A stretch of DNA of 64,000 nucleotides from Serratia proteamaculans (GTDB lineage Bacteria > Pseudomonadota > Gammaproteobacteria > Enterobacterales > Enterobacteriaceae): positions 1,674,001 to 1,738,000 of the forward strand of contig NZ_WBKI01000001.1 in NCBI RefSeq assembly GCF_008830365.1, written 5' to 3'. A model generated the notes under the pieces. It ran no database searches. It saw only the letters and a list, made by a program, of their open reading frames with translations, and was not told the origin of the DNA. A program made the translations under genes and the position numbers. Positions 50,387-60,090 of the stretch are shown here, in pieces (within the stretch, counting starts at the first letter, position 1; each line of letters starts with the position of its first letter).

Positions 50387-51069
50387 AGCTCAGCCCTCCG
50401 GACGCCCAGGGAATAACGCCGTTCAAGCCACAGCAACACGCCATTGGAGAGAGTAGTGAAAATCAGATAAACCACCCCGGCGACGATCGCAAAGAAGAAC
50501 GGCTGATAGGTACCTTTACCGGCCAATTGAGTGGCTTTCACCACGTCATTCAGGCCCAGAATAGATACCAGCGCCGTCGCCTTCAGGATCACCTGCCAGT
50601 TGTTGCCAATGCCCGGCAGGGCAAAACGCATCATCGCGGGAAACAGAATGCGGCGGAAAATCTGCGAACCGGTGAAGCCGTAGGCGGTTGCCGCCTCGAT
50701 CTGCCCCTTCGGCACGGCCATATAGGCACCGCGGAAGGTTTCAGTGAAATAGGCACCGTAGATAAACCCGAGGGTAATGATCCCCGCGCTGAGCGGATCA
50801 ATATCGATTTGCGAGAAGCCAAGCAGTTCGGTGAGGTTGTTGAGCGCAATTTGCAGGCCGTAGAAAATCAACAGCATCAGCACCAGGTCAGGCACGCCGC
50901 GGATCAGCGTGGTATAGGCGCCAAACAGCGTTGAAAGCAGGCGATTTTGGGAAAGCTTGCCACCGGCACCGATCAAGCCGATCACCAGTGCCAGCAGTAC
51001 AGAACTGAGGGCCAGCTCCAGCGTCACCAGAGCGCCCTCAAATATCAATTGGGAATAGCCTTGCAGCAT
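50383..51069 (-). CDS. hisQ: Histidine/basic amino acid ABC transporter permease HisQ
   Basis: Permease of 228 residues, the Salmonella HisQ length. It has five helices and an EAA loop (GQIEAATAYGFTGSQIFRRILFPAMMRFALPG). It pairs with HisM to bind HisP and accept amino acid from HisJ. It lies 85 bp downstream of hisJ, with a GC hairpin in the gap, matching the known drop in expression between the abundant binding protein and the membrane components. Confidence 0.95.
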   Translation of the reverse strand: MLQGYSQLIFEGALVTLELALSSVLLALVIGLIGAGGKLSQNRLLSTLFGAYTTLIRGVPDLVLMLLIFYGLQIALNNLTELLGFSQIDIDPLSAGIITLGFIYGAYFTETFRGAYMAVPKGQIEAATAYGFTGSQIFRRILFPAMMRFALPGIGNNWQVILKATALVSILGLNDVVKATQLAGKGTYQPFFFAIVAGVVYLIFTTLSNGVLLWLERRYSLGVRRAEL

Positions 51070-51104
51070 TTACTTCACCCTGTCGTCATTGGATCCCGAA
51101 CCAT

Positions 51105-51126
51105 CGGGGCCGGCGGGCCAGCCCCG
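51105..51126. repeat. Intercistronic hairpin, hisJ-hisQ
   Basis: CGGGGC/GCCCCG outer stem (51105-51110, 51121-51126) with GC-rich interior that can pair further. It sits between the binding-protein gene and hisQ, where Salmonella has REP-type elements that protect the upstream message. There is no T tract. Confidence 0.55.
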
Positions 51127-51154
51127 AAGTCACAACATGGAACGGTGTGCGGCA

Positions 51155-51937
51155 TTAACCGCCGTAGACGTCAAAATCGAAGTATTTCTTCGCGAACTTG
51201 TCGTAAGTGCCGTCTTTGCGCATTTCAGCAAAGGCTTTATCCAGCGTCGCTTTCAGCTCGGTATCGGTCTTGCGCAGGCCCATGCCAGTACCCACGCCGA
51301 AGAATTTGTCATCCTTCACCGACTCACCGGCAAAAGCATAATCCTTGCCTGGAGGCTGTTTCAGGAAGCCATCGCTGCCCGCCACTTCGTCCTGGAAGGC
51401 GGCATCGATACGGCCGGATGCCAGGTCGGCATACACCAGATCCTGGTTCTGATAAGGCACAACGGTGATGCCTTTAGGCTGCCACATAGCGTTGGCATAG
51501 GCTTCCTGGGTGGTGCCCTGCAACACGCCGACGCTCTTGCCTTTCAGCGCGTCCACGGTTGGCAGCAGCTTGGAGCCTTTCGGTGCAATCAAGCGGGCGT
51601 TAGCGGCGTACAGCTTGTCGGTAAAGGCTATTTCCTGCTGGCGTTTTTCGGTGATCGACAGAGAAGAGATAATGGCGTCAATTTTCTTCGCCTTCAGGGA
51701 CGGGATCAGCGCGTCAAAATCGCTTTCCACAAAGGTACATTGGGTATTTATGCGTTTACACAGCTCTTTGGCCAGATCGATATCAAAACCGACCAGTTCA
51801 CCTTTGGCATTTTTGGATTCAAATGGTGCATAGGTCGGGTCGGTACCTATCTTCAGCGTCGATGGTACCGCGGCAAATGCGCTGCTTGCTGCTGCTAAAG
51901 CCAAGACTAAAGGGAGAACCTTAACCAGCTTTTTCAT
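51155..51937 (-). CDS. hisJ: Periplasmic histidine/basic amino acid-binding protein
   Basis: Solute-binding protein of 260 residues. The signal peptide ([22 protein letters not shown], cleavage before AVPSTLK) precedes a two-lobe binding domain. Conserved ligand-site segments [42 protein letters not shown] and [18 protein letters not shown] are intact. It is closer to HisJ than to ArgT (for example [12 protein letters not shown] and [10 protein letters not shown]). E. coli and Salmonella carry both argT and hisJ here; only one is present in this window. Ribosome site GAGGG. Preceded by a sigma-54-type promoter. Confidence 0.92.
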   Translation of the reverse strand: MKKLVKVLPLVLALAAASSAFAAVPSTLKIGTDPTYAPFESKNAKGELVGFDIDLAKELCKRINTQCTFVESDFDALIPSLKAKKIDAIISSLSITEKRQQEIAFTDKLYAANARLIAPKGSKLLPTVDALKGKSVGVLQGTTQEAYANAMWQPKGITVVPYQNQDLVYADLASGRIDAAFQDEVAGSDGFLKQPPGKDYAFAGESVKDDKFFGVGTGMGLRKTDTELKATLDKAFAEMRKDGTYDKFAKKYFDFDVYGG

Positions 51938-52238
51938 AAATTACCCTCAAATTGATTTTTTGATGCCACTGCGGGCATTACTTTTCCACCAAATCAATTT
52001 GCAGTAATCGTGCCACATTTGTTGCTGTAGGCGGAGGGAACGGCTCCGGCCTTCACAAAACTGTTTCCTGGGACGATAACCGCAAAATTAAATCGGCCAG
52101 TGTTGGCCGCGCCACGGGCAATGGAGAAATACCAGAGCCTTGAAACAGTGAGCGTGATGAAGTGGGATCATTATGGTGCATGCGCCGCCCTAATTCAGTG
52201 CGGTGTTGCACAAATGTACCAAATTGGGGAAAAATTTG
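51938..52238. promoter_or_regulatory. hisJ upstream region
   Basis: A 301-bp gap between ubiX and hisJ. It contains the sigma-54 promoter at 52000-52015. Further upstream, at 52206-52222, TTGCACAAATGTACCAA is a degenerate palindrome and a GGTGCATGCGCC element lies near 52175-52186. Both are possible but poor NtrC enhancer candidates. Confidence 0.5.
52000..52015 (-). promoter_or_regulatory. Sigma-54 (RpoN) promoter of hisJQMP
   Basis: Minus-strand TGGCACGATTACTGCA has the invariant GG and GC separated by exactly 10 bases, and matches the TGGCACG-N4-TTGCA consensus except C for T in the -12 block. It lies 63-78 bp upstream of the start codon. The related Salmonella argT promoter is nitrogen-regulated through NtrC and sigma-54. 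Confidence 0.75.
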
Positions 52239-52811
52239 TTAATTCGCGCCTTGCCAGCGGGCAAATAAATCTTGCGGTAATTCAATGTCAAACTGATCGA
52301 CCACCCGGTTGACGGTTTGATCGATGATATCTTCTACGCTTTCAGGGCGATGATAAAACGCCGGCACGGGCGGCATGATCACCGCACCCATTTCCGCCGC
52401 CTGGGTCATCAGGCGCAGATGGCCGATATGCAACGGGGTTTCACGTACGCACAACACTAACCGGCGACGCTCTTTCAGAACCACATCGGCAGCCCGCGTC
52501 AGCAGACCGTCACTGTAGCTATTGGCGATACCCGATAAGGTTTTAATCGAGCAAGGTAAAATCACCATACCGGCCGTTTTGAACGAACCGGAAGAAATAC
52601 TGGCACCAATGTCGCGTGAGTCATGCACCACATCGGCCAGCGCCTGCACTTCACGCAGGCTGAGATCGGTTTCCAGCGCCAGAGTTTGCCGTGCCGCGTT
52701 ACTCATCACCAAATGGGTTTCCACCTCTGCGACGTCGCGCAATACCTGTAACAGGCGCACGCCGTAGATTGCGCCGCTGGCGCCGGAAATACCGATGATG
52801 AGTCGTTTCAT
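52239..52811 (-). CDS. ubiX: Flavin prenyltransferase UbiX
   Basis: Makes the prenylated FMN cofactor for the UbiD decarboxylase in ubiquinone synthesis. Protein of 190 residues (E. coli 189). Seen: the flavin site GISGASGAIYGVRLLQVL, the CSIKTLSGIANSYSDGLLTRAADVVLKERRRLVL segment with prenyl-phosphate contacts, and ETPLHIGHL. The start at 52811 is chosen: AGAGG is nine bases upstream and the protein begins MKRLIIGISG; an ATG 17 codons earlier lacks family support. ubiD is not in the window. Confidence 0.94.
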   Translation of the reverse strand: MKRLIIGISGASGAIYGVRLLQVLRDVAEVETHLVMSNAARQTLALETDLSLREVQALADVVHDSRDIGASISSGSFKTAGMVILPCSIKTLSGIANSYSDGLLTRAADVVLKERRRLVLCVRETPLHIGHLRLMTQAAEMGAVIMPPVPAFYHRPESVEDIIDQTVNRVVDQFDIELPQDLFARWQGAN

Positions 52812-52894
52812 AAAGCTGGCCTCTGCCAAGGAAAAAATAGGATCAGGCAGACTTTGCCGCAATGGGGCTGCATAAGCAAGTCAGGGAGGGATAA

Positions 52895-52920
52895 TGCACC
52901 GCAGCGAGCGCCACGGTGCA
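52895..52920. terminator. Hairpin downstream of purF
   Basis: TGCACCG/CGGTGCA 7-bp stem with a 12-base loop, 22 bp past the purF stop. The T tail on the minus strand is weak, so it is a probable but unproven end of the purF transcript. Confidence 0.45.
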
Positions 52921-52942
52921 CTGTTTTGGTCAAGGCCAAGGC

Positions 52943-54460
52943 TTAGCCTTCGTTGTGCATTTCCAGATTTTCCGCTTCGGTCTGACCACGCATTTCTTTG
53001 GCGTCGTCATTGCGCAGCGATTCCAGATACTCGAGGTAGCTCTGGTCGACGTCTTTGGTGACGTAGATACCGTTAAATACCGAGCATTCGAACTGGCTGA
53101 TATCCGGGTTCTCTTCGCGCACCGCTTCAATCAGATCGTCCAGGTCCTGGAAGATCAAGCCGTCGGCACCGATGATCTGGCGGATTTCATCCACTTCACG
53201 CCCGTGGGCAATAAGTTCATTGGCGCTCGGCATGTCGATGCCGTACACGTTAGGGAAACGGATCTCCGGCGCAGCAGAAGCCAGATAAACACGTTTCGCC
53301 CCGGCGTCACGCGCCATCTCTACGATCTGCTCGGAAGTGGTACCGCGCACGATGGAATCATCCACCAGCAGCACATTCTTATCGCGGAACTCGGCACGGT
53401 TGGCGTTCAGCTTACGACGTACCGACTTACGGCGCGCCTGCTGGCCCGGCATGATAAAGGTACGGCCGACATAGCGGTTCTTCACAAAGCCCTGGCGATA
53501 CGGCTTATCCAGGATACGCGCAATTTCCAACGCGATATCGCAGGAGGTTTCCGGGATGGGGATCACCACGTCAATGTCCAAATCTTCCCATTCACGGGCA
53601 ATCTTCTCACCCAACTTCTGCCCCATACGCACACGGGCGCTGTAGACCGAAATCTTGTCCATAAAGGAGTCTGGACGAGCGAAGTAGACGTATTCGAACA
53701 GGCACGGGTTGGTTTTCGGGTTCTCTGCACACTGGCGAGTGAACAGTTGGCCTTTCTCGGTGATGTACACCGCTTCGCCCGGCGCCACGTCGCGCAGGAA
53801 TTCGAAGCCCAGCGTGTCCAGTGCCACGCTCTCGGAAGCCACCATATACTCGTTACGGCCATCTTCCAGCGTGCGTTTGCCGATCACCAGCGGGCGAATA
53901 CCGTTAGGGTCACGGAACGCCAGCAAACCGTGGCCAATGATCATCGCTACGCAGGCGTAAGCGCCACGCAGCTGCTGATGCATGGCGGCAACGGCGGTGA
54001 AAATGTTGTCTGACTCCAGCGGATAATGTTGGAAACGGTCCAGCTCACTGGCCAGTACGTTCAGCAGGATCTCGGAATCGGAGGTGGTGTTGATATGGCG
54101 GCGGCCGCTTTCAAACAGCTTTTGGCGCAGCTCATGGGCGTTGGTCAGGTTACCGTTGTGGGCCAGCGTAAGGCCGAACGGCGAGTTGACATAGAAGGGT
54201 TGAGCCTCTGAGGCACTGGAGCTGCCAGCCGTCGGGTAGCGCACATGGCCAATACCCATGTTGCCCTGCAAGCGCTGCATATGGCGTGCCTCAAACACAT
54301 CCTTCACCAGACCGTTGGCTTTACGCAGACGGAACCCATTATGGGCATCTATGGTGACGATGCCTGCGGCATCCTGGCCACGGTGCTGAAGCACCATCAA
54401 CGCATCATAAATCGACTGGTTTACCGGCATAAAACCGGCGATACCGACAATACCGCACAT
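52943..54460 (-). CDS. purF: Amidophosphoribosyltransferase
   Basis: First committed enzyme of purine synthesis, making phosphoribosylamine from PRPP and glutamine. Protein of 505 residues, E. coli length. The N-terminal Ntn glutaminase domain starts MCGIVGIAG, with Cys2 as nucleophile. The C-terminal phosphoribosyltransferase has the PRPP site [19 protein letters not shown] near residue 365. It is 21 bp downstream of cvpA and shares its PurR-controlled promoter. Confidence 0.97.
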   Translation of the reverse strand: MCGIVGIAGFMPVNQSIYDALMVLQHRGQDAAGIVTIDAHNGFRLRKANGLVKDVFEARHMQRLQGNMGIGHVRYPTAGSSSASEAQPFYVNSPFGLTLAHNGNLTNAHELRQKLFESGRRHINTTSDSEILLNVLASELDRFQHYPLESDNIFTAVAAMHQQLRGAYACVAMIIGHGLLAFRDPNGIRPLVIGKRTLEDGRNEYMVASESVALDTLGFEFLRDVAPGEAVYITEKGQLFTRQCAENPKTNPCLFEYVYFARPDSFMDKISVYSARVRMGQKLGEKIAREWEDLDIDVVIPIPETSCDIALEIARILDKPYRQGFVKNRYVGRTFIMPGQQARRKSVRRKLNANRAEFRDKNVLLVDDSIVRGTTSEQIVEMARDAGAKRVYLASAAPEIRFPNVYGIDMPSANELIAHGREVDEIRQIIGADGLIFQDLDDLIEAVREENPDISQFECSVFNGIYVTKDVDQSYLEYLESLRNDDAKEMRGQTEAENLEMHNEG

Positions 54461-54481
54461 GTTGTCTTTTCCTCATCAGCG

Positions 54482-54982
54482 CTACCGCCCCGGTAAATGG
54501 GTCGGCAAGAAACTCGACGTGCTCTGCAGGTAGTCAAAGAACCACCTGATGATGTAACTGAACTGGGGGATCAGCTGCGACTGTTTCCAGTCGGTACTTT
54601 GTGAAAAGCCGGTAAAGGTATCCAGGAAAAACAGTATCGCCGAAACGATCAACACACCGCGCAGTGCGCCGAAACAGACGCCCAGCACCCGGTCGGTGCC
54701 TGATAACCCGGTTTTCTCTACCAGTGAGCTAATCACATAGTTAACAATAGCGCCTACGATCAGGGTCGCGATAAACAAGATGGCAATCGCGATGCCGTTT
54801 CGCACCAGTTCATCTTCAAAACGAGTGAAGTAGACTGCAAGGTAAGAGTAAAAATGGCTGGCAACAAAAAACGCACATCCCCATGTCACAAGTGACAATG
54901 CTTCGCGAACAAATCCTCGGATCAGGCTCACCAGAGCCGAAAATCCAATCACCGCTATAATGACGTAATCAATCCAGACCAT
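54482..54982 (-). CDS. cvpA: CvpA family inner-membrane protein
   Basis: Membrane protein of 166 residues (E. coli CvpA 162) with four helices at about residues 5-22, 30-50, 62-85 and 101-122. It is required for colicin V production in E. coli and also affects envelope stress and bile tolerance; the mechanism is not known. The start MVWIDYVIIAVIGFSALVSLIRGFVREALSL is conserved. It is first in the cvpA-purF operon, below a PurR box. Confidence 0.94.
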   Translation of the reverse strand: MVWIDYVIIAVIGFSALVSLIRGFVREALSLVTWGCAFFVASHFYSYLAVYFTRFEDELVRNGIAIAILFIATLIVGAIVNYVISSLVEKTGLSGTDRVLGVCFGALRGVLIVSAILFFLDTFTGFSQSTDWKQSQLIPQFSYIIRWFFDYLQSTSSFLPTHLPGR

Positions 54983-55040
54983 GAACTATTCCAATGATGA
55001 ATCGCCCCTGCATCCATTTCGCGGCGAATTCTAACAGAAA

Positions 55041-55056
55041 ACGTAAACGTTTGCGT
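55041..55056. promoter_or_regulatory. PurR operator of cvpA-purF
   Basis: ACGTAAACGTTTGCGT is a PurR box, matching the idealised ACGCAAACGTTTGCGT at 15 of 16 positions. It lies 59 bp upstream of cvpA and just upstream of a TAGAAT -10-like element (55028-55033, minus strand), so a bound repressor would cover the -35 region. Confidence 0.88.
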
Positions 55057-55187
55057 AGGGGTTTTCCTACCACGTTACAAATAAAAAACGGCGATAAAAA
55101 AATTCCCAATCGCCGCGCCTACATAGGCCATTTCAGCTACGAAAGGCACATTATTTTTAATGATTATATCGACATCCATCGTTTAAG

Positions 55188-55207
55188 GGGCACAGCATGC
55201 TGTGCCC
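55188..55207. terminator. Palindrome after dedD
   Basis: GGGCACAGCATGCTGTGCCC is a perfect 20-bp palindrome 8 bp past the dedD stop. The T tail is short (CCTTAAAC), so termination is likely but not certain. Confidence 0.5.
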
Positions 55208-55214
55208 TCTCATC

Positions 55215-55973
55215 TTAACGTACGCCGTACGGCTTCACCTGACCGCTCAAACCGCTGATCGAGTTCAGCGTGGACAGCGAAGACTGCAGCTTCTGTTTCG
55301 AGGCGTCCGGACCGACATAAATCCGGGTGATCTGCCCCTGTACCGGCGTTGACGGCACGGTAAAGGCGCGATAGCCGGACAGCCTGAGCGATGCCACCAC
55401 CTCATTGACCTTGGCGGCATTCTTCAGCGCGCCGAGCTGCACCACATAAGCCTGCCCCGCCGGCGCTTTCTCTTCCGCTGGCTTCTGCACAGGTGCAGGT
55501 TCAGGCGTTGGCTCAGGTTTCGGCTCCGGCCGGGTTTCAGGTTTCACCACCGGCTTCACTTCTACCGGCTTCACTTCTACCGGCTTCGGCTGCTGCACCG
55601 GTTTTGGCTTAACCTCTACCGGTTTCGGTTTTGGCTGTGGCGTCGGCTGTGGACGGGTTTCGACCGGCGGCGGCGTAACCAACGTCGGCTGCTGCGTCGG
55701 CTGGCGAACTGCCTGCTGCGCTGCTGCCTCATTGGCCGCCTGCTGCTCAACCAACGCGCCCGCCCCTTCCGGCGGCTGTGCCGGTAGCGGTTGGCTTACC
55801 GGTGGCAGCACGTCGTTTTCTTCCACATCACCGGCCTTTGGCACCAATGGAATAGCGGCGAATTCGTCCTCATAATGCTTCTTTTTACCGTCCAGCAGCC
55901 CTGGCAGGATAATCACCCCCAGCGCGACCAAAATCACGGTACCGACCAATCGGTTTTGAAATTTACTTGCCAC
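55215..55973 (-). CDS. dedD: Cell-division SPOR-domain protein DedD
   Basis: Septal-ring protein of 252 residues. It has a short cytoplasmic start, one membrane helix (GTVILVALGVIILPGLL, residues about 9-25), a long proline/lysine/glutamate-rich periplasmic linker (about 60-165) and a C-terminal SPOR domain (about 172-250) that binds denuded glycan at the septum. The linker is built from repeats of EVKPV (two exact 15-bp copies at 55549-55578), and its length varies between species. It follows folC with adjoining ends. Confidence 0.93.
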   Translation of the reverse strand: MASKFQNRLVGTVILVALGVIILPGLLDGKKKHYEDEFAAIPLVPKAGDVEENDVLPPVSQPLPAQPPEGAGALVEQQAANEAAAQQAVRQPTQQPTLVTPPPVETRPQPTPQPKPKPVEVKPKPVQQPKPVEVKPVEVKPVVKPETRPEPKPEPTPEPAPVQKPAEEKAPAGQAYVVQLGALKNAAKVNEVVASLRLSGYRAFTVPSTPVQGQITRIYVGPDASKQKLQSSLSTLNSISGLSGQVKPYGVR

Positions 55974-57239
55974 TCACACTCCCCGCATCTCGTCTAACGC
56001 CGCCATAACCTGTGCAACGGTGTGGAACGATCCACAGACGATCACAATATCCTGAATATCTGCGTCCTGCATAGCCTGACGCCAGGCAGTTTCGACATCG
56101 GCAAACTGCCGCGGTTCCGTCAAATATTGCGCCAACAGTTCAACGCTGGCCCCGCGCGGCCCGTCCAGCGGCGCGCAATACCACTCATCGACCAGCTCAC
56201 TCAAACAGGCCAGGGTGCCGGCGATGTCTTTATCCGACAACATCCCTACCACCGCACGCACCTTGCCACCCTTGCGCGGCAAGGTCGCCAGACGCCCGGC
56301 CAGATAGCCTGCCGCGTGAGGGTTATGTGCCACGTCGAGGATCAGCGTCGGCTCACGCCGTACAATCTGGAAGCGCCCAGGCAATGTCGCCTGCTGCAGC
56401 CCGGTGAAGATCGCCCGCTCATCAATTTCCAACGCAGAAAAATGCAGCGCCGCCAGCGCGGTCGCAGCGTTGGCCAAGGGGACATTTGGCATCGGCAGGT
56501 CGGTCAGCAAGGTACCGCCGCCTTGCCACTGCCAGCGTTCACCCTGTTCACTAAAGGTCCAGGCATCGCCACGGCGGTACAGTTGGGCACCCAGGGTTTC
56601 CGCTACCTGCCCAATGCTGGCTGGCATATCAGGTTCACCTACCACCGCCGGCTTGCCGCTACGGAAGATACCGGCCTTTTCGCGGCCAATGCTTTCGCGA
56701 TCGTTGCCCAGCCAGTCGGTATGATCCAGCGCGATGCTGGTCACCACCGCCACGCTAGGATCGACGATATTGGTCGCGTCCAGGCGTCCACCGAGTCCGA
56801 CTTCCAGGATCACCACGTCAAGCTTAGCCTGTTTAAATAGTTGCAGCGCCGACAGGGTGCCGAATTCGAAGTAGGTCAAAGAAGTTTCACCCCGCCCCGC
56901 CTCAATAGCGGCGAACGAACGGCAATGCTCGGCCTCGCTCAGTTCATCGCCCTGAATGCGTACTCGTTCGGTATAACGCACCAGGTGCGGCGAGCTGTAG
57001 ACACCAACGCGCAAACCGGCCGCCAACAGGATGGTTTCCAGGGTGCGACAGGTGGTGCCTTTGCCGTTGGTACCGGCAACGGTGAATACCGTCGGTGCAG
57101 GGGTGAGTAAATCAAGATGCGCCGCAACGCGCTGTACGCGTTCCAGGCCGAGTTCGATCGCCTGGCTGTGCAGACGTTCCAGATAAAAAAGCCACGAGCT
57201 CAATGGCGACGTGGCTTGGGGAATTTGGTGGTTTTGCAT
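55974..57239 (-). CDS. folC: Dihydrofolate synthase/folylpolyglutamate synthase
   Basis: Bifunctional enzyme of 421 residues (E. coli 422), adding glutamate to dihydropteroate and extending folate polyglutamates. P-loop TVAGTNGKGTTCRTLE near residue 48, SSPHLVRYTERV, and the KAGIFR lysine are intact. The start at 57239 gives MQNHQIPQATSPLSSWLFYLERLHS, matching the family, with GGGACTC before it; an in-frame ATG 17 codons upstream is less likely. It is downstream of accD and upstream of dedD, as in E. coli. Confidence 0.95.
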   Translation of the reverse strand: MQNHQIPQATSPLSSWLFYLERLHSQAIELGLERVQRVAAHLDLLTPAPTVFTVAGTNGKGTTCRTLETILLAAGLRVGVYSSPHLVRYTERVRIQGDELSEAEHCRSFAAIEAGRGETSLTYFEFGTLSALQLFKQAKLDVVILEVGLGGRLDATNIVDPSVAVVTSIALDHTDWLGNDRESIGREKAGIFRSGKPAVVGEPDMPASIGQVAETLGAQLYRRGDAWTFSEQGERWQWQGGGTLLTDLPMPNVPLANAATALAALHFSALEIDERAIFTGLQQATLPGRFQIVRREPTLILDVAHNPHAAGYLAGRLATLPRKGGKVRAVVGMLSDKDIAGTLACLSELVDEWYCAPLDGPRGASVELLAQYLTEPRQFADVETAWRQAMQDADIQDIVIVCGSFHTVAQVMAALDEMRGV

Positions 57240-57349
57240 GAGTCCCGTCACTGAACTTGGGTTCATTAATCCATCGGGCACCACCCTCACCGCGGTAAAG
57301 GCGATGCTCTCCGTTTTCAGCCGTCATTTAGCCACAAAATGGCGGCTGA

Positions 57350-57377
57350 ACCCACACCGACTGGTAGCGGTGTGGGT
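57350..57377. terminator. Hairpin between accD and folC
   Basis: ACCCACACCG/CGGTGTGGGT, perfect 10-bp stem with an 8-base loop, 12 bp past the accD stop. The T tail is poor; it probably attenuates or protects the accD message rather than ending it fully. Confidence 0.55.
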
Positions 57378-57389
57378 CACTTATTTGCC

Positions 57390-58298
57390 TCAGGCGTCGG
57401 CCTGATTTTCCTGCTCAGACACCGGCGCGACTTCATCGAAATGCGGCTGCGGCTGGTTGGTCAGCTTGGAAAGGATACTCGCCAGGGTCTGGCGCATTTC
57501 CGGACGGCGTACAATCATGTCGATCGCGCCTTTTTCAATCAGGAATTCACTGCGCTGGAAGCCCGGCGGCAGCTTTTCACGTACAGTCTGTTCGATAACG
57601 CGTGGACCGGCAAAACCGATCAGCGCTTTCGGCTCGGCGATATTGATATCACCCAGCATCGCCAGACTGGCAGAAACGCCACCCATGGTCGGATCGGTCA
57701 ATACCGAAATGTACGGCAGACCGCGTTCCTGCAGTTTCGCCAGCGCTGCGCTGGTCTTCGCCATCTGCATCAGCGACATCAGCGCTTCCTGCATACGGGC
57801 ACCGCCACTGGCTGAGAAACACACCAGCGGGCAGTTGTCTTCCAGCGCCTGCTCAACCGCACGCACAAAGCGCGCACCGACCACGGACGACATGGAACCA
57901 CCGATAAAGGCAAATTCAAACGAAGCGGCGACAATCGGCATGCCGTACAGCGTACCCTTCATCACGACCAGCGCGTCTTTTTCACCGGTCGCTTTCTGTG
58001 CGGCAACCAGGCGATCTTTATACTTTTTGGAATCCTTGAACTTCAGAACGTCTTTCGGCTCCAGTTCACTGCCCAGTTCCACTTCACTGCCTTCATCCAG
58101 CAGGGTATGCAGACGCATACGCGCAGTCATGCGCATGTGGTGGTCGCATTTCGGGCACACTTCCAGATTACGCTCCAGCTCGGCGCGGTAGAGAACCTGA
58201 CCGCAGCTATCGCATTTGGTCCAGACCCCTTCAGGAATACTCGCCTTACGGGTTTGGGTGATATTGCTCTTGTTAAGAATTCGTTCAATCCAGCTCAT
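57390..58298 (-). CDS. accD: Acetyl-CoA carboxylase carboxyltransferase beta subunit
   Basis: Carboxyltransferase half of acetyl-CoA carboxylase, 302 residues (E. coli 304), making malonyl-CoA for fatty acid synthesis with AccA. The N-terminal zinc ribbon has Cys29, Cys32, Cys48 and Cys51, and the crotonase-fold domain follows with [20 protein letters not shown] and [21 protein letters not shown] (biotinyl transfer region). The start is 58298: AAAGGTCATCG precedes it and [13 protein letters not shown] is the conserved N-terminus; an open frame 56 codons longer is ignored. Confidence 0.97.
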   Translation of the reverse strand: MSWIERILNKSNITQTRKASIPEGVWTKCDSCGQVLYRAELERNLEVCPKCDHHMRMTARMRLHTLLDEGSEVELGSELEPKDVLKFKDSKKYKDRLVAAQKATGEKDALVVMKGTLYGMPIVAASFEFAFIGGSMSSVVGARFVRAVEQALEDNCPLVCFSASGGARMQEALMSLMQMAKTSAALAKLQERGLPYISVLTDPTMGGVSASLAMLGDINIAEPKALIGFAGPRVIEQTVREKLPPGFQRSEFLIEKGAIDMIVRRPEMRQTLASILSKLTNQPQPHFDEVAPVSEQENQADA

Positions 58299-58530
58299 CG
58301 ATGACCTTTCTGTTTGAACCTGGCAGACGCCAGTCCGCTGTTCATGCTTTAACAATCCCCCCGAAAACACACCAATGAAAAAACGCCTGGGCAAAACGCG
58401 GCATGCGCGCGAGCAAGGCACAGGTTTCAAGGTTGTTAACAGGAACAGACCATAAATGTCGCTCATTAAACCATATCGGCCCGACTCTGTGGATAAAAAA
58501 CTGGTCGAACCGACAGGTTAAGCGATGTTT

Positions 58531-59193
58531 TTACTGTTTTTGCTGGCGGGCAGCCGCGCGCTTATGGCGCCAAATTTCAATGACACCCGGCAGAATTGAA
58601 ACAATGATGATACCCACGATCAACAGTTTCAGGTTTTCCTGCACGATCGGCAGATCGCCAAAGAGGTAGCCAGCATAAGTGAAGAGCAGCACCCAAACCA
58701 GAGCACCAATCACGTTGTAGGCAGCAAAATGGCGATAGGACATATGCCCCATACCGGCAACAAACGGCGCAAAAGTACGCACGATCGGCACAAATCGCGC
58801 CAAGATAATCGTTTTTCCACCGTGTTTTTCATAAAACTGGTGGGTTTTATCCAGGTAGCTGCGGCGGAAAATTTTCGAATTCGGGTTACTGAACAGCTTT
58901 TCCCCAAACAGCCGACCTATGGTGTAGTTAACCGCATCCCCGAGTATCGCCGCACCTATCATCAACGCAACCATGGTGTGCACATTCAGATCGTTGGTCG
59001 GCAATGCCGCCAGCGCACCGGCAACAAACAGCAGAGAATCGCCCGGCAGAAAAGGCGTCACCACCAGCCCGGTTTCACAAAACAGGATCAGGAACAGAAT
59101 CGCGTACACCCACATACCGTATTGCGCCACCAGTTCGGCCAGATGCACGTCAATATGCAGAATAAAATCAATCACAAACTTGATAATGTCCAT
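58531..59193 (-). CDS. dedA: DedA family inner-membrane protein
   Basis: DedA/SNARE-associated (VTT-domain) membrane protein of 220 residues, E. coli DedA length. It has several helices and the motif [15 protein letters not shown] near residue 49. Family motifs E...G...(R)F.P..RT...aG are present as [27 protein letters not shown]. Family members act in lipid-carrier recycling, proton-motive-force homeostasis or undecaprenyl phosphate flipping; the role of this paralogue is not settled. It is downstream of truA with a 75-bp gap. Confidence 0.93.
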   Translation of the reverse strand: MDIIKFVIDFILHIDVHLAELVAQYGMWVYAILFLILFCETGLVVTPFLPGDSLLFVAGALAALPTNDLNVHTMVALMIGAAILGDAVNYTIGRLFGEKLFSNPNSKIFRRSYLDKTHQFYEKHGGKTIILARFVPIVRTFAPFVAGMGHMSYRHFAAYNVIGALVWVLLFTYAGYLFGDLPIVQENLKLLIVGIIIVSILPGVIEIWRHKRAAARQQKQ

Positions 59194-59268
59194 AGGTTCT
59201 CTCGTTTACCGGGTGTCTCACCCACCCGGCAGGTACACAAGGGAGTAACGCGTCGGGCGCGCCAGTAT

Positions 59269-60090
59269 TTAGTCGTCGGGTAAAAACAGCGGCCCCATTG
59301 CCGGCCGGGGTATGGCAAAGTGCTCAGGGTAATCGACGCTAACCAGGTATAACCCGTCGGCCCGCGCCGTCGCCGCAGCCAGATTTCGATCCTTCAGTGC
59401 CAACAATTCGGCCATCCAGTTCTCATCCTGATTGCCGCAGCCAATTTCCATCAGGCTACCGACAATGTTGCGAACCATATGATGTACAAAGGCATTCGCC
59501 TTGATATCTACCACAAGATACTCGCCGTAGCGCGTAACCTTAACGTGTTTTACATTACGCCAGGGCGTGCGCGACTGACATTGTACGGCGCGGAACGAAG
59601 TAAAATCGTTCTCGCCCAGCAGCGCCTGAGCCGCCCTTTCCATCCGTTCGGCATCCAGCGGGTGATAAAAATGGGTCATCCCCTGCTGCAATACCGCCGG
59701 ACGGTAGCGGTGGTTATAAATAATGTAGCGATAGCGACGTGCAGTAGCACTGAAACGCGCATGAAAATCTTCAGCCACGCCGGTCACCCAGCGTACGGCA
59801 ATATCCGGCGGCAAATGGGTGTTGACCCCCATCGTCCAGGCGGCGTCCTTGCGCTGCGCGGTGGTTTCAAAATGTACCACCTGGCCGGTAGCATGCACCC
59901 CGGCGTCGGTACGTCCGGCGCACAACACGTTGATCGGCGCATTGGCCACCTTGCTCAACGCCTGTTCCAGACAGGCCTGCACGCTAGCCACTTCCTGCTG
60001 CCGCTGCCAGCCGTAATAATGGCTGCCGTCATATTCAATCCCCAGCGCGATTTTTAAGGTCGGCTGGGTGGGCAAGACAACTTCAGACAT
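59269..60090 (-). CDS. truA: tRNA pseudouridine synthase A
   Basis: Converts U38-40 in the anticodon arm of tRNA to pseudouridine. Protein of 273 residues (E. coli 270). The catalytic Asp62 sits in [32 protein letters not shown] and the C-terminal [17 protein letters not shown] are also conserved. The start overlaps the usg stop (ATGA-type), as is common in enterobacteria. Confidence 0.96.
   Translation of the reverse strand: MSEVVLPTQPTLKIALGIEYDGSHYYGWQRQQEVASVQACLEQALSKVANAPINVLCAGRTDAGVHATGQVVHFETTAQRKDAAWTMGVNTHLPPDIAVRWVTGVAEDFHARFSATARRYRYIIYNHRYRPAVLQQGMTHFYHPLDAERMERAAQALLGENDFTSFRAVQCQSRTPWRNVKHVKVTRYGEYLVVDIKANAFVHHMVRNIVGSLMEIGCGNQDENWMAELLALKDRNLAAATARADGLYLVSVDYPEHFAIPRPAMGPLFLPDD

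Noticed and set aside
52206-52222. Possible NtrC enhancer TTGCACAAATGTACCAA
   Set aside because: The second half-site deviates too far from GCAC-N7-GTGC to call as a feature; kept only as a weak candidate in the hisJ region.
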